DNA from: Alteromonas marina | GTDB taxonomy: Bacteria; Pseudomonadota; Gammaproteobacteria; Enterobacterales; Alteromonadaceae | Assembly (NCBI RefSeq): GCF_000808575.1 | Contig: NZ_JWLW01000010.1 | Location: 62,001 to 126,000, forward strand | Direction of reading: 5' to 3' | Length of the DNA stretch: 64,000 nt | In this document: positions 9,165 through 18,535 of the stretch, piece after piece | Numbering within the stretch: position 1 is the stretch's first letter | Layout: each line of letters begins with the position of its first letter | Notes under the pieces: generated by a model | Databases searched by the model: none | Seen by the model: the letters and a program-made list of their open reading frames with translations, nothing else | What the model was told of the DNA's origin: nothing | Position numbers and translations under genes: made by a program

Positions 9165-11396
9165 TTAACTTACTTTTTCTAGCTCCACGGGCACGCCATT
9201 TAGCACCGCATTTCCCGATAATTCGTCTACCTGTAAATCGTCAGTAAGAATATTGGTGTTTACCCCAGGGTTCTGACTTGCCACAGACAGCTTTATGCCT
9301 TTTTTGTTGTGCCCCCATCCATGGGGAATAGATACCACGCCGGGCATAATTGCATCTGTGATTTCAGCCTCTATGGTTAGCCGGCCAACCCGCGATTTCA
9401 CACTTACCTCATCGCCATCTGCAATGCCGTATTTTGCCCCGTCATCAGGGTGAAGCTGCAACGTACAGCGGTTATTACCTTTCACCATACGAGTGCTGTT
9501 ATGCAGCCACGAGTTATTGGTTTTAATATGCCGGCGCCCTATCAAAACGACGGACTGATTTTGCGGCGTAGCATGTTTCGCTTTTCCAAAGAAATGCGTG
9601 TTAACCCTGTCTAAATCAGCCATGAAGTAATCAAAGTCTAAGTGGATCTTCTTATCTTCATGGAACAAAGCATGAGGCAAGGAAGGCTGTAGCGGCCCTA
9701 AATCAATTCCGTGCGGGTGTGCTTTAAGCATTTCAAGCGACAACCCTTCTAAGGGAATGTCGGGTGAAGTTTGATTTAAGTTAGGCTGAGCGTCTCTGCT
9801 TTCGTTTGCCCCTCGACCATACAGCCCAGCTTGTAATAAATCGTCAACCACACCTTTAGGCTGCTTATCCCAAAGTGCCGCATAGTGTGCGGTACCTTTG
9901 CCGTTTAGCGCGTCGAGTCTTTCAGCCAAAGATAGATAAATTTGCCAATCGGTAAGCTGATCTTCATCAATGTCTACCACCGCTTCAGAGTACTTAGCAA
10001 AATTTCGCACGGCAAAGTTGTGAAAAACAATATCGTAGTGGTCGCGCTCTAGCGCGGTTACCGGAGGAAGGATCACATCAGCATGACGGGAGGTTTCGGT
10101 AATGTAAAAGTCTACCGCAACCATAAAGTCGAGTTCATCAAATGCCTTATCAAGCTGCTCTGCATTTGGCGTAGTGACCACGGGATTACCTGCACCAATT
10201 ACCATGGCTTTTATTTGCCCTTCTCCGGGGGTTAAGATTTCCTCTGCTAAACACGCTACCGGGTATTCACCCGCAAACGCCGGAAGTCCCCGTACGCGAG
10301 AGGTAAATCCGCCCATACTGCCCTTGCCTGATACAGGTAGTACGTCAGCGGCTGGCTGAGTGAACATCATGCCACCTCGCTTATCTAAGTTTCCGGTAAG
10401 CATGTTAAACAGCATGATGAGATACTGGGTGAGCGTACCAAACGCTTGTACGCTAGCCCCCATCCTTCCATAACAAACTGCAGACTCAGCATTGCAGAAG
10501 TCCAAAACAAGCTGAGTGATTTGTGAAGCCGAAATACCGGTAAACTCGCTCACCTTTTGTGGTGAATAATCGCGAACGTATTTTTCAACCGCTTTTATAT
10601 CCTCGGCATAAGGTAAAATTTCATCCGCCTTGTGTAGCTGCTTTTCAAACAATACATGCAACATAGCCAGCAGTAATAGCGCGTCACTGCCTGGACGAAT
10701 AAAGTGATGTTCACAGCTGATATCGGCAGTTTCGCTGCGTTTAGGGTCGATAACGACGACCTTCCCTCCACGTTTTTGAATGCTCTTTAAACGCTTTTTC
10801 ACGTTTGGCACGGTCATAATGCTGCCATTAGAGGCCAGCGGATTACCGCCGATGATCATAAAGTGCTGCGTGTGATCAATATCAGGAATAGGAATTTGGG
10901 AAATATGACCAAACAGTCGTCGACTAACAATGTGATGTGGCAACTGGTCAACGGAGGTAGCGGAATAGCGGTTGTGCGACTTGAGGGCACGATAGAAATA
11001 CGGCCCGAATAATATTGAGCCCATATTGTGCGCATTGGGATTACCTAAATACACACCAACCGCATTGTTACCGTGTGCCCGCTGGATGTGGTGTAACTTG
11101 CTTGCGACCAAATCAAAGGCTTCATCCCACCCTATCTCTTCCCATGCGCTGTCTTCCGATGCACTCGCCTCGCGGTCAAGTCTTACCCTTTTTACAGGGC
11201 GCTTCAAGCGGTCAGGATCATCGTACAAGTCTTTTAACGCACTCGCTTTCGGGCAAATATGGCCTTGGCTAAAGGGGTTATCTTTATCCCCTTTTATTGA
11301 CAGTATCTGACGGCCTTTCGTCGCCACCTCAATACCACACATTGCTTCACAAAGCGTACAGGTAGAATAATGCAATTGTTGTTCAGCGTTGCTCAC
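9165..11396 (-). CDS. Molybdopterin-dependent oxidoreductase (bis-MGD / [4Fe-4S] family)
   Basis: Large single-chain member of the formate dehydrogenase/nitrate reductase/DMSO reductase superfamily. The N-terminus has the 4Fe-4S ligand set CTLCEAMC and a later GHICPKA. Middle segments match the molybdopterin oxidoreductase fold (GKVVVIDPKRSETAD, VAVDFYITETSRHADVILP), and the C-terminal molydopterin-dinucleotide domain includes VSIPHGWGH. No twin-arginine signal is visible, so it is probably cytoplasmic, and no electron-transfer subunit is adjacent; the substrate cannot be deduced. An upstream in-frame GTG at 11417 gives 750 residues. I prefer the GTG at 11396 because AGGA lies six bases before it, giving 743 residues. 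Confidence 0.88.
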   Translation of the reverse strand: MSNAEQQLHYSTCTLCEAMCGIEVATKGRQILSIKGDKDNPFSQGHICPKASALKDLYDDPDRLKRPVKRVRLDREASASEDSAWEEIGWDEAFDLVASKLHHIQRAHGNNAVGVYLGNPNAHNMGSILFGPYFYRALKSHNRYSATSVDQLPHHIVSRRLFGHISQIPIPDIDHTQHFMIIGGNPLASNGSIMTVPNVKKRLKSIQKRGGKVVVIDPKRSETADISCEHHFIRPGSDALLLLAMLHVLFEKQLHKADEILPYAEDIKAVEKYVRDYSPQKVSEFTGISASQITQLVLDFCNAESAVCYGRMGASVQAFGTLTQYLIMLFNMLTGNLDKRGGMMFTQPAADVLPVSGKGSMGGFTSRVRGLPAFAGEYPVACLAEEILTPGEGQIKAMVIGAGNPVVTTPNAEQLDKAFDELDFMVAVDFYITETSRHADVILPPVTALERDHYDIVFHNFAVRNFAKYSEAVVDIDEDQLTDWQIYLSLAERLDALNGKGTAHYAALWDKQPKGVVDDLLQAGLYGRGANESRDAQPNLNQTSPDIPLEGLSLEMLKAHPHGIDLGPLQPSLPHALFHEDKKIHLDFDYFMADLDRVNTHFFGKAKHATPQNQSVVLIGRRHIKTNNSWLHNSTRMVKGNNRCTLQLHPDDGAKYGIADGDEVSVKSRVGRLTIEAEITDAIMPGVVSIPHGWGHNKKGIKLSVASQNPGVNTNILTDDLQVDELSGNAVLNGVPVELEKVS

Positions 11397-11494
11397 GGTA
11401 GTTCCTACACAATTCACTGTTAATGACTTGTTACGAAATTAGCGATTATTGCTGTAATAGACAAGCATCACTGAAAGTGATGGGAAGAAAAAGA

Positions 11495-11520
11495 CACCTC
11501 GCCCGTATTAGGCGAGGTGG
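11495..11520 (-). terminator. Hairpin terminator after the TonB-dependent receptor gene
   Basis: CACCTCGCC and GGCGAGGTG form a 9-bp stem with a 7-base loop. Read on the minus strand it is followed by TCTTTTTC, as expected for termination downstream of the receptor gene. A separate small hairpin (CATCACT, loop GAA, AGTGATG) lies next to it at about 11467-11483. Confidence 0.8.
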
Positions 11521-11526
11521 TATTGG

Positions 11527-13644
11527 TTAGAAAGAGTAAGTCACACCAAGGGTTGCTGTGGTGCCTAATCCTTTAATATTGTAGCCACCGTAGGTGTATG
11601 ACTGAGCGCGCGCAGGATAGTAATCGCTGTTAAACAGGTTTTCTACGCCCATAAACGCGTTCCAGTTTTCAGCGAACTGGTACTGTCCACTTAGGTTAAC
11701 AATATTATAGCTTGATATAGGTCCTTGATCGCCCACATAGTCGCCGTCAGCATTCGGCGAGAAGCGTTTACGATCACCCACATAAAGATAGCTAACTGTT
11801 AGCGATAAAGTGTCTGATGGCTTCCAATTTACGTTTGCTGTTGCTTTGGGTGGACTAATTTGGCGAGAGCCAAGGTACACATCAGCTTCGGTATTTTTCC
11901 CTTCAACGTAACTATATGTGGCTACCACGTTGAGCGTTTCTGAAATTCGATAGTCTACTAAGCCTTCATAACCCCAAATTTCCTGCGGTGCGCGAACAGG
12001 CTCATACACACCTGTCACCTCGTTGAACCTATTGGTCGTACCGAGTTCAGATGTACTTCTGTAAGCCGCAACTTCAAGGCGTACCTGGTCGAAAAGAGAG
12101 GTGAAGCCCACTTCGTAGTTATCGATGATAGAAGCTTCCGTTTGGATAAGACCAATATCATCTACCGTTGCAGCGCGCAGTAGGCGGCCAATGTCAGCGA
12201 TGTCTGAACCTTGCGAGTAATTGAAGAACGGGCTAAAGCTGTCGCTCCAGTTGTACTTTATCGCGATGTTATAAGTAGTTGCGTCGTAATCTATAGTGTC
12301 ACCCTTAACCTGAAGAGGAACAGAACATTGGGTTTCTGAGCGACACAGCTTCAGTGTTTCGTAGTCATCAACCGATAAGTCGATGCTTTCCCTTCTCACA
12401 CCAGCCTTTACGATAACGTCGTCGCTAATTACCCATTTCGTTTGTAAAAAGCCAGCTAAGCTGTCCATTTCCATTTCAGGTACCCATACGCGCCCATCAA
12501 CCAGCGGCTGTGAGGTAGTGTCTTTTAGCGCGTCGATACCATAGATAAACGTGGCTTCTACGCCATCGAAATCAATGGCAGTATTAAACGTTGCGCGAGC
12601 GCCGCGCTTTTCAGAGCGAATAATAGACTGGCCGCCGTCGTAGCCTTCATCGGGGTTAGCTAAGTTAGGTGAAAAGAAAAATACGTTCTCAATATCCTGT
12701 GTGTACACATCAAGCGTCATTTCGCTGTTTGCAAAGATATTGCTGTCTGTGTATTTCAGAGTGATGTTCTCATTACCGTCAGGTCCCTGAGGTTTACCGC
12801 GTTTTTGCAGAGCCTCAGGTACGTGAATAGCGTAGGTTTTAACACCTTCGTTGATGTCTCCGGGAACATCCGCCAAGTCAGTTTTTTGTTGAGAGCTGAA
12901 GTAGTTGTAGCTGAACTGAAGACGTTTTTCTTGGTCGAAGTCGTAACCTAATTTGGTAAAGTAATTCTGTGTTTCAGCATCTGACAAACCGTACTGCAAA
13001 CCTAGAATATCGCCTTCAGCATCGCGCTGAACGCCGTTTTCCTCGTAGCTGGCGGTTACAAGGTAATCAAAATTCTCCACCTTGCCGTTAATCGCAGCTG
13101 AAATACGCGCACCGGCTGACTCTTCAAGTTTCACTGCGCTGAAACGTGAGGACAAACTCACTTGCCCCTCATGCGTGTCTTGCGCCGTTGCTTGTTTGGT
13201 AATGTAATTGATAATTCCGCCCGACGCCCCGTTACCATAAACAGACGTGGCGCCCTTAATTACCTCAATTCTAGCAAGCGCGCTAGGGTCAATCGTTTTC
13301 ACACCTAACGAGCCATTTCTAAGCGGCGTGGACTGAGGCACACCGTCAATCATCACAAGCGGAGCTCGTCCGCGCAACGACTGGCCAGTATTGCTCGAAC
13401 TACCTGTATCTGGAGCTAAGCCCGGCACCATCTGCGCTAACAAGCTCTGTAACTCGGGGTTTACCTTCAGGTGATCTTCAATCTGCTCTCTTGAAATAAC
13501 GGTGATTGACGCTGGTACTTCATCAATACTTTCAATAACACGGCTTCCAGAAACGATAATACGTTCCATATCCTTTGGGGCATCATTAGCAAAAGAAGGC
13601 GCACTAACGGCTAAGGCAATGAGCGTAAGCGATGGTCTAAACAT
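11527..13644 (-). CDS. TonB-dependent receptor (siderophore/iron type)
   Basis: A 705-residue outer membrane gated channel. A signal peptide covers about residues 1-19, ending at FAND. The plug domain follows with a TonB-box-like MERIIVSGSR, then VINREQ-type residues (ITVISREQIED), a SLRGR segment and VYGNGASGGIINYITK, all typical of plug domains. The rest is a barrel of alternating strands that ends in an aromatic residue (VTYSF), as required by the BAM machinery. A strong Fur box lies just upstream, so it is probably made under iron limitation. The gene for a PepSY membrane protein is next upstream on the same strand, which supports a role in ferric siderophore use. The ligand is not determinable. 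Confidence 0.92.
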   Translation of the reverse strand: MFRPSLTLIALAVSAPSFANDAPKDMERIIVSGSRVIESIDEVPASITVISREQIEDHLKVNPELQSLLAQMVPGLAPDTGSSSNTGQSLRGRAPLVMIDGVPQSTPLRNGSLGVKTIDPSALARIEVIKGATSVYGNGASGGIINYITKQATAQDTHEGQVSLSSRFSAVKLEESAGARISAAINGKVENFDYLVTASYEENGVQRDAEGDILGLQYGLSDAETQNYFTKLGYDFDQEKRLQFSYNYFSSQQKTDLADVPGDINEGVKTYAIHVPEALQKRGKPQGPDGNENITLKYTDSNIFANSEMTLDVYTQDIENVFFFSPNLANPDEGYDGGQSIIRSEKRGARATFNTAIDFDGVEATFIYGIDALKDTTSQPLVDGRVWVPEMEMDSLAGFLQTKWVISDDVIVKAGVRRESIDLSVDDYETLKLCRSETQCSVPLQVKGDTIDYDATTYNIAIKYNWSDSFSPFFNYSQGSDIADIGRLLRAATVDDIGLIQTEASIIDNYEVGFTSLFDQVRLEVAAYRSTSELGTTNRFNEVTGVYEPVRAPQEIWGYEGLVDYRISETLNVVATYSYVEGKNTEADVYLGSRQISPPKATANVNWKPSDTLSLTVSYLYVGDRKRFSPNADGDYVGDQGPISSYNIVNLSGQYQFAENWNAFMGVENLFNSDYYPARAQSYTYGGYNIKGLGTTATLGVTYSF

Positions 13645-13718
13645 GAAAACTCTTTTAAGAAAATAGGTTACGAAAGGCGCGTTATACTAAAGGTGTAGAT
13701 GCACAATGTAAAGCCAAT

Positions 13719-13737
13719 GAAAATCATTCTCATTATC
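13719..13737 (-). promoter_or_regulatory. Fur box upstream of the TonB-dependent receptor
   Basis: The 19 bases starting GAAAATCATTCTC match the classical Fur consensus (GATAATGATAATCATTATC) at 15 of 19 positions by my count. The site lies about 75 bases before the receptor start, where a promoter would be. Confidence 0.85.
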
Positions 13738-13823
13738 TTGGGTGATTTTAATAATAATAAGCGTTAGATAATGAAATCTAGATGAGATGAATTTGAAGCC
13801 CGTCGCTCAGCCATAAAAGCGCG

Positions 13824-14906
13824 TCATTTGTAATGGCGTTTATACCAAAAATAAAACCCTGTAATTGTAAAAAACGCTGGAAGTAATGCGATAAATAACC
13901 AGATGAATTCGAGCAATGGGCCTGCGAAATCGCCTATGTGAAATTTGTATTTGAAGTTCCAAACCTGCGTCGCTATGTTCGCTTTTGATGCATCGTAATA
14001 ACCCGTTATTTCTCCATTTTGAGGGTTTGTCCAAACCCAGCTGTAGGCGTGAGACTCGCCGGGGTTTTGCATTCTGAAACCTATGTGTTCGCCTGAATTT
14101 TGTGGAAAGTAAATGCGAAATAGTGACGCATTGGGAAAAACTTCCATGGCATTTTGGTAGGCGTCATCAATCGCCACTGGTGTGATATTCGTGTCGTAAG
14201 TTAACGGCTCTGGAACTGGCCTAGTCTCGACCTCTGAAAAAGTAACAGCTTCCACCACCTGCTGCGTAGCGCCTTTCCAATTAAACGCCATACCGCTAAA
14301 CGCGATAAGTATGAGCGGTATAGCTAAATAAACGCCCAGCACTGTATGAAGTTGATACATGAGAATTCGAAACTTAGCGCGGCGTTTAATCGCAAGGCGT
14401 TTTATTCTATTTTTTGGCTTGACCCAAAGGTAAAAACCCACAATTACTTCAAGAAGTAGAACTAAGGCACTAACAGACACCCAATTTCGAAGTGGCCTTT
14501 CGTTATCACCATCTTGATACAACAGCCATCGATGGATAGCCATGGTGAACCCATAAAACGTGCTGTAATAATCGTATATATGAAGTATTTCGGCAGAGTT
14601 GGGGTTTACGCTTACGTATTCGCCGTTGTTGAGCTTCGCTTGCCAAGCAAGTTCAGGGTTTGACTCGGGCATTAAGAGCTCAATTTTCTTACCCGTCTGG
14701 CTTTCTAACGAGTTCACAATACTGGAAAGCGGTAGCGGCGAGCCTTGAGGCTTTATGGTCCACTTTTCTGGCTGAACCAAGGTTTGGATATCTTTTGCAT
14801 AAATGAGCAGCGCACCGGTGATACTAAGGCAAATAATAAATAACCCACACGCCAGCGCTAAAATAAGATGCAGTCGTCGTACCCAAAGTTTCAAAACAGC
14901 GCTCAC
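13824..14906 (-). CDS. PepSY-associated transmembrane protein (iron-uptake linked)
   Basis: A 360-residue inner membrane protein of the PepSY-TM family. The first helix (about 12-36, HLILALACGLFIICLS) follows a basic VRRLH, then come a periplasmic PepSY-like region, a helix near 140-165 (VSVSALVLLLEVIVGFYLWV), another near 187-210, a second extracytoplasmic region, and a final helix (about 332-354) ending WYKRHYK. Family members are commonly encoded with ferric-siderophore receptors and some are thought to reduce iron or act as PepSY permeases. Here the receptor gene lies 180 bases downstream with its own Fur box. The start is a GTG; the local Shine-Dalgarno is weak. Confidence 0.82.
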   Translation of the reverse strand: MSAVLKLWVRRLHLILALACGLFIICLSITGALLIYAKDIQTLVQPEKWTIKPQGSPLPLSSIVNSLESQTGKKIELLMPESNPELAWQAKLNNGEYVSVNPNSAEILHIYDYYSTFYGFTMAIHRWLLYQDGDNERPLRNWVSVSALVLLLEVIVGFYLWVKPKNRIKRLAIKRRAKFRILMYQLHTVLGVYLAIPLILIAFSGMAFNWKGATQQVVEAVTFSEVETRPVPEPLTYDTNITPVAIDDAYQNAMEVFPNASLFRIYFPQNSGEHIGFRMQNPGESHAYSWVWTNPQNGEITGYYDASKANIATQVWNFKYKFHIGDFAGPLLEFIWLFIALLPAFFTITGFYFWYKRHYK

Positions 14907-14922
14907 ATATTGCGAAATAAAT

Positions 14923-14941
14923 GCGAATAGTAACGATTATC
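14923..14941 (-). promoter_or_regulatory. Candidate Fur box upstream of the PepSY membrane protein
   Basis: The bases GCGAATAGTAACGATTATC match the 19-base Fur consensus at 13 positions by my count, and the site lies 17-35 bases before the start codon. It is weaker than the receptor's box, but its position and the gene's likely role agree with iron control. Confidence 0.5.
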
Positions 14942-15124
14942 GAGAATAGTTCAATGAAAGTTAAACGCTAAAATCAGACTTACAATCGCATTAGGTAAAT
15001 GAATCTCTCCCACTTTGAAGTAAGATTAACCTTAGCTTTACAATTCAAGAGTGCGTCATTTCAGGCTAACTCATGTACTCTGATGTAGACAGAAAATAAA
15101 TAACAAGCACTTGGAAACACAATT

Positions 15125-18100
15125 ATGATAAAGACAAAGAAAAGTTTACTGGCCATCACGCTAGTAAGTGCTTTGGGCTTAGGTGTAGTACCTACCACAT
15201 TCGCCCAGAACGACAGTGAAGAAAAAACAGAATCTGACATTGAAAAGTGGGACGTGAATAACCCACCTTACGCCCTCAATGAAGTTACAATTAAAACCAG
15301 TGAAACGACGTGGTCTAGCTTAGATATTGCTCCAAACGGCGAGTTCATGGTTTTTGATATGCTGGGTGACTTGTACAAAGTTAGCATGAGTGGCGGCGAT
15401 GCGACGCCGCTTACGCAAGACTTCGCATGGAATATTCACCCTTCAATTTCTCCAGACGGCAAGCAAATCGCATTCATCTCTGATAAAGATGGATTAAGCA
15501 ACGTATGGGTTATGGACATTGACGGCAGTAATCTAAGTCAGGTAACCAAAGAGAAAAGCAATCTTATCCACTCTCCTAAGTGGAGCCCAGACGGCGAATA
15601 CCTAGTGGTTACCAAGGGCATTATGTCTAGCCGTAGTATTCCGGCTGGCGAGATTTGGATGTACCACAAATCAGGTGGTGACGGCCTACAAATTAAAGCC
15701 CGCAACAGCGGAAAGCGCGACCAACAAAACATTGCCGACCCTGTATTCTCTCATGACGGCAAGTACATTTACTTTACCGAAAATACCGTTCCGGGTGCCC
15801 GCTTTGAATATAACCGCGACCCGTTAGAAGGCATTTTTGCTATCACTCGCTACGACCGCGAAACCGGCGAAGAGAGCCGCTATATTAGCGGTACGGGCGG
15901 CGCTGTAGTCCCTACACCTTCACCTGACGGTAAATACATCGCTTTTGTGCGTCGTGTTAAAGATAGAACCGCGCTTTTCATTAAAGACATTAAGACAGGC
16001 GTAGAAACACCACTGACGTTGGAACTAGAGCGAGACATGCAAGAAGGCTTTGGCTCGGAAGGTTACTTTGCCTACTTCGACTGGATGCCGGACAGCAGCA
16101 AAATCGTATATTGGACAGGTGGTAAATTCCACACCATAGACGTGAAAGATAAAACCACCAGCACAATGAACGTAACCGTTGAAGGCACGGTGAAATTCGC
16201 AGATGCGCTTCGCTTTGACGTTGATGTCGCACCTGATGAATTTGACGTTCGTATGATTCGCTGGTCTCAAATGTCGCCCGACGGTAAAACCGTTCTCTTC
16301 CAAGCGCTAGGTAAACTTTATGTGCGCGATGTGAAGTCAGGCAAAATTAAACGATTAACTAAACAAAACGATCACGACGAATACTATCCGCGTTTTTCTA
16401 ACGATGGAAAGTCGATTGTTTATACGACTTGGAATGACCAAGACCTAGGTACCGTTCGCGTGGTTTCTGCTCGCGGTGGTAAAGGAAAAGTTATTACCCA
16501 GCAGCCAGGTCACTACATTGAGCCGTCGTTCTCTGCCGATGGCGAGAAAGTGGTTTTCCGCAAATTTACCGGCGGCTACTTACTAGACCCCAAATACTCG
16601 GTTGAGCCAGGTATTTACGTAGCGGACCTTGAAGAAGACACGGTAGAAAAAGTCTCTGAAGGCGGCTATAACGCGCATTTCGCAGGTAACGATGACCGGG
16701 TGTACTTCACCGAATCAGCGGGCGGCGAAGCTTACTACGAAACCCAGCTTTCAAGCGTTAACCTTAAAGGTAACGACAAGCGAACTCACCTTTACGGTGC
16801 AGATAAGGTAAGTGAGTACAAACTTTCACATGATAAGAAATGGGTTGCGTTTGTTTACCAGTTCAAAACGTATGTGGCGCCGTTTGTCGAAAATGGCAAG
16901 CGCATTACCATAGGCCCGAACATGACCTCACTGCCGGTAACGCAGCTTTCAAGCCGCGCGGGTGAATATTTAACGTGGTCGCCTGACAATAAAACCCTAA
17001 GCTGGTTTAACGGCCCTACGCTATTTAGCCGTTCACTTGATGAAGCCTTTGCCTTTGTTGATGGCGCTGCGGAAACCTTACCTGAGCCAGTAGCTGAAGG
17101 TATGGATTTGTCGTTCACCACTAAAGCTGATAAGCCATCTGGTTACAAAGCTTTGGTTGGCGGTAAAGTGGTAACCATGCGCGATGCCGACAACACCCAA
17201 GAGGTGATTGAAGATGGCGTTGTGCTGATTAAAGACAACCGCATTGAAGCAGTGGGTAAACGTGGTGATGTGACCATTCCTGATGATGCAATGCAAATAG
17301 ACACAACGGGAAAAACCATTATCCCAGGGCTTGTTGATGCACACGCTCACGGCTCGCAGGGCCGCAATGAGATTATTCCTCAGCAAAACTGGAGTCAGTA
17401 CTCGAATGTGTCATTCGGTGTTACGACCATTCATGACCCTTCAAACGACACGACAGAAATTTTTGCTGCGGCAGAATTACAGCGTAAAGGCGATATTGTT
17501 GCGCCGCGTATCTACTCCACCGGCACTATTTTATACGGTGCAGAAGGACTAGGTTATAAAGCGATTATCAACAATTATGAAGATGCCTATTTCCACGTAG
17601 AGCGCTTGAAAGAAGCCGGTGCTATTTCCGTGAAAAGCTACAACCAGCCCCGTCGTGACCAGCGTCAGCAAGTGCTGTGGGCAGCAAAAAATCAAGAGAT
17701 GATGGTAGTGCCTGAAGGAGGCGGTAAGCTTCAGCAGAACCTGACTATGTTGGTAGATGGCCATACGGGTCTTGAGCACAGCATTCCTGTGGAAAAAGGC
17801 TACAGTGATGTTACTCAACTATGGAAAGCCACAGAGTTTGGCTATACGCCGACCTTTGTGGTGTCGTACGGCGGCATGATGGGTGAAGAGTACTGGTACG
17901 ACAAAACCGAAGTGTGGAAGAACCCGCGTCTTCTTCGCTACACCCCGTCGACTATTCTAGATAGCCGTGCGATCCGCAGACCTACTGCGCCAGAAAACCA
18001 GTACAACCACCAAAACGTAGCAAGCTACGCCAAAGAGCTTCGAGATAATGGGGTCAGTGTACATATTGGCGCTCACGGCCAGCGTGAAGGCTTAGCGGCG

Positions 18101-18460
18101 CACTGGGAACTGTGGATCATGGAACAAGGTGGCTTCACGCCTTGGGAAGCGCTACGCGGCGGTACTATTGATGGCGCGAAACACCTAGGTATGGGCAAAG
18201 ATCTTGGCAGTATCGAAAAAGGCAAACTTGCTGACCTAGTGGTGATTGATGGCGACGTATTAAGCGACATTAGAAAGAGTGAATTCGTAGAATACACTGT
18301 ACTAAATGGACGCGTATATGAGTCGGCCACCATGAACGAAGTGGGCAGTAAGAAAAAACGCAAGCCGTTCTTCTTCGAACAAGACAATGCCACCTTTATG
18401 CCGCAACAAACGGCAGATGAAGTGGAAGCAAAAGCGCACCACTATCATTGGGAACATTAG
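15125..18460 (+). CDS. Exported amidohydrolase with N-terminal TolB-like beta-propeller
   Basis: A 1111-residue two-part protein. A Sec signal peptide (about 1-27, ending TFAQ) targets it across the inner membrane. Residues of about 60-640 carry repeated propeller motifs such as SPDGKQIAFISD, SPDGKYIAFVRR and SPDGKTVLFQAL, as in TolB and DPP-IV type proteins. The C-terminal part (about 680-1070) is a metal-dependent amidohydrolase: GLVDAHAHG supplies the first two metal-binding histidines, GLEHSI and HIGAHGQ further ones, and the end GTIDGAKHLGM plus GKLADLVVIDGD is the usual family close. A lysine in ISVKSYNQ may be the bridging residue. It may process a peptide or cyclic amide substrate in the periplasm; the substrate is unknown. 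It appears monocistronic with a terminator after it. Confidence 0.88.
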   Translation: MIKTKKSLLAITLVSALGLGVVPTTFAQNDSEEKTESDIEKWDVNNPPYALNEVTIKTSETTWSSLDIAPNGEFMVFDMLGDLYKVSMSGGDATPLTQDFAWNIHPSISPDGKQIAFISDKDGLSNVWVMDIDGSNLSQVTKEKSNLIHSPKWSPDGEYLVVTKGIMSSRSIPAGEIWMYHKSGGDGLQIKARNSGKRDQQNIADPVFSHDGKYIYFTENTVPGARFEYNRDPLEGIFAITRYDRETGEESRYISGTGGAVVPTPSPDGKYIAFVRRVKDRTALFIKDIKTGVETPLTLELERDMQEGFGSEGYFAYFDWMPDSSKIVYWTGGKFHTIDVKDKTTSTMNVTVEGTVKFADALRFDVDVAPDEFDVRMIRWSQMSPDGKTVLFQALGKLYVRDVKSGKIKRLTKQNDHDEYYPRFSNDGKSIVYTTWNDQDLGTVRVVSARGGKGKVITQQPGHYIEPSFSADGEKVVFRKFTGGYLLDPKYSVEPGIYVADLEEDTVEKVSEGGYNAHFAGNDDRVYFTESAGGEAYYETQLSSVNLKGNDKRTHLYGADKVSEYKLSHDKKWVAFVYQFKTYVAPFVENGKRITIGPNMTSLPVTQLSSRAGEYLTWSPDNKTLSWFNGPTLFSRSLDEAFAFVDGAAETLPEPVAEGMDLSFTTKADKPSGYKALVGGKVVTMRDADNTQEVIEDGVVLIKDNRIEAVGKRGDVTIPDDAMQIDTTGKTIIPGLVDAHAHGSQGRNEIIPQQNWSQYSNVSFGVTTIHDPSNDTTEIFAAAELQRKGDIVAPRIYSTGTILYGAEGLGYKAIINNYEDAYFHVERLKEAGAISVKSYNQPRRDQRQQVLWAAKNQEMMVVPEGGGKLQQNLTMLVDGHTGLEHSIPVEKGYSDVTQLWKATEFGYTPTFVVSYGGMMGEEYWYDKTEVWKNPRLLRYTPSTILDSRAIRRPTAPENQYNHQNVASYAKELRDNGVSVHIGAHGQREGLAAHWELWIMEQGGFTPWEALRGGTIDGAKHLGMGKDLGSIEKGKLADLVVIDGDVLSDIRKSEFVEYTVLNGRVYESATMNEVGSKKKRKPFFFEQDNATFMPQQTADEVEAKAHHYHWEH

Positions 18461-18478
18461 TAAATTAACCGCTAAACA

Positions 18479-18510
18479 AAAGGGCTTCACATTATGTGAA
18501 GCCCTTTTTA
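18479..18510. terminator. Bidirectional intrinsic terminator between convergent genes
   Basis: AGGGCTTCAC and GTGAAGCCCT form a 10-bp stem with an ATTAT loop, with A-rich sequence on the left and T5 on the right. It serves the amidohydrolase gene and the convergent HMG-CoA reductase gene. Confidence 0.9.
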
Positions 18511-18535
18511 CTTTGTGCCAATAATTCTAGTCGTT

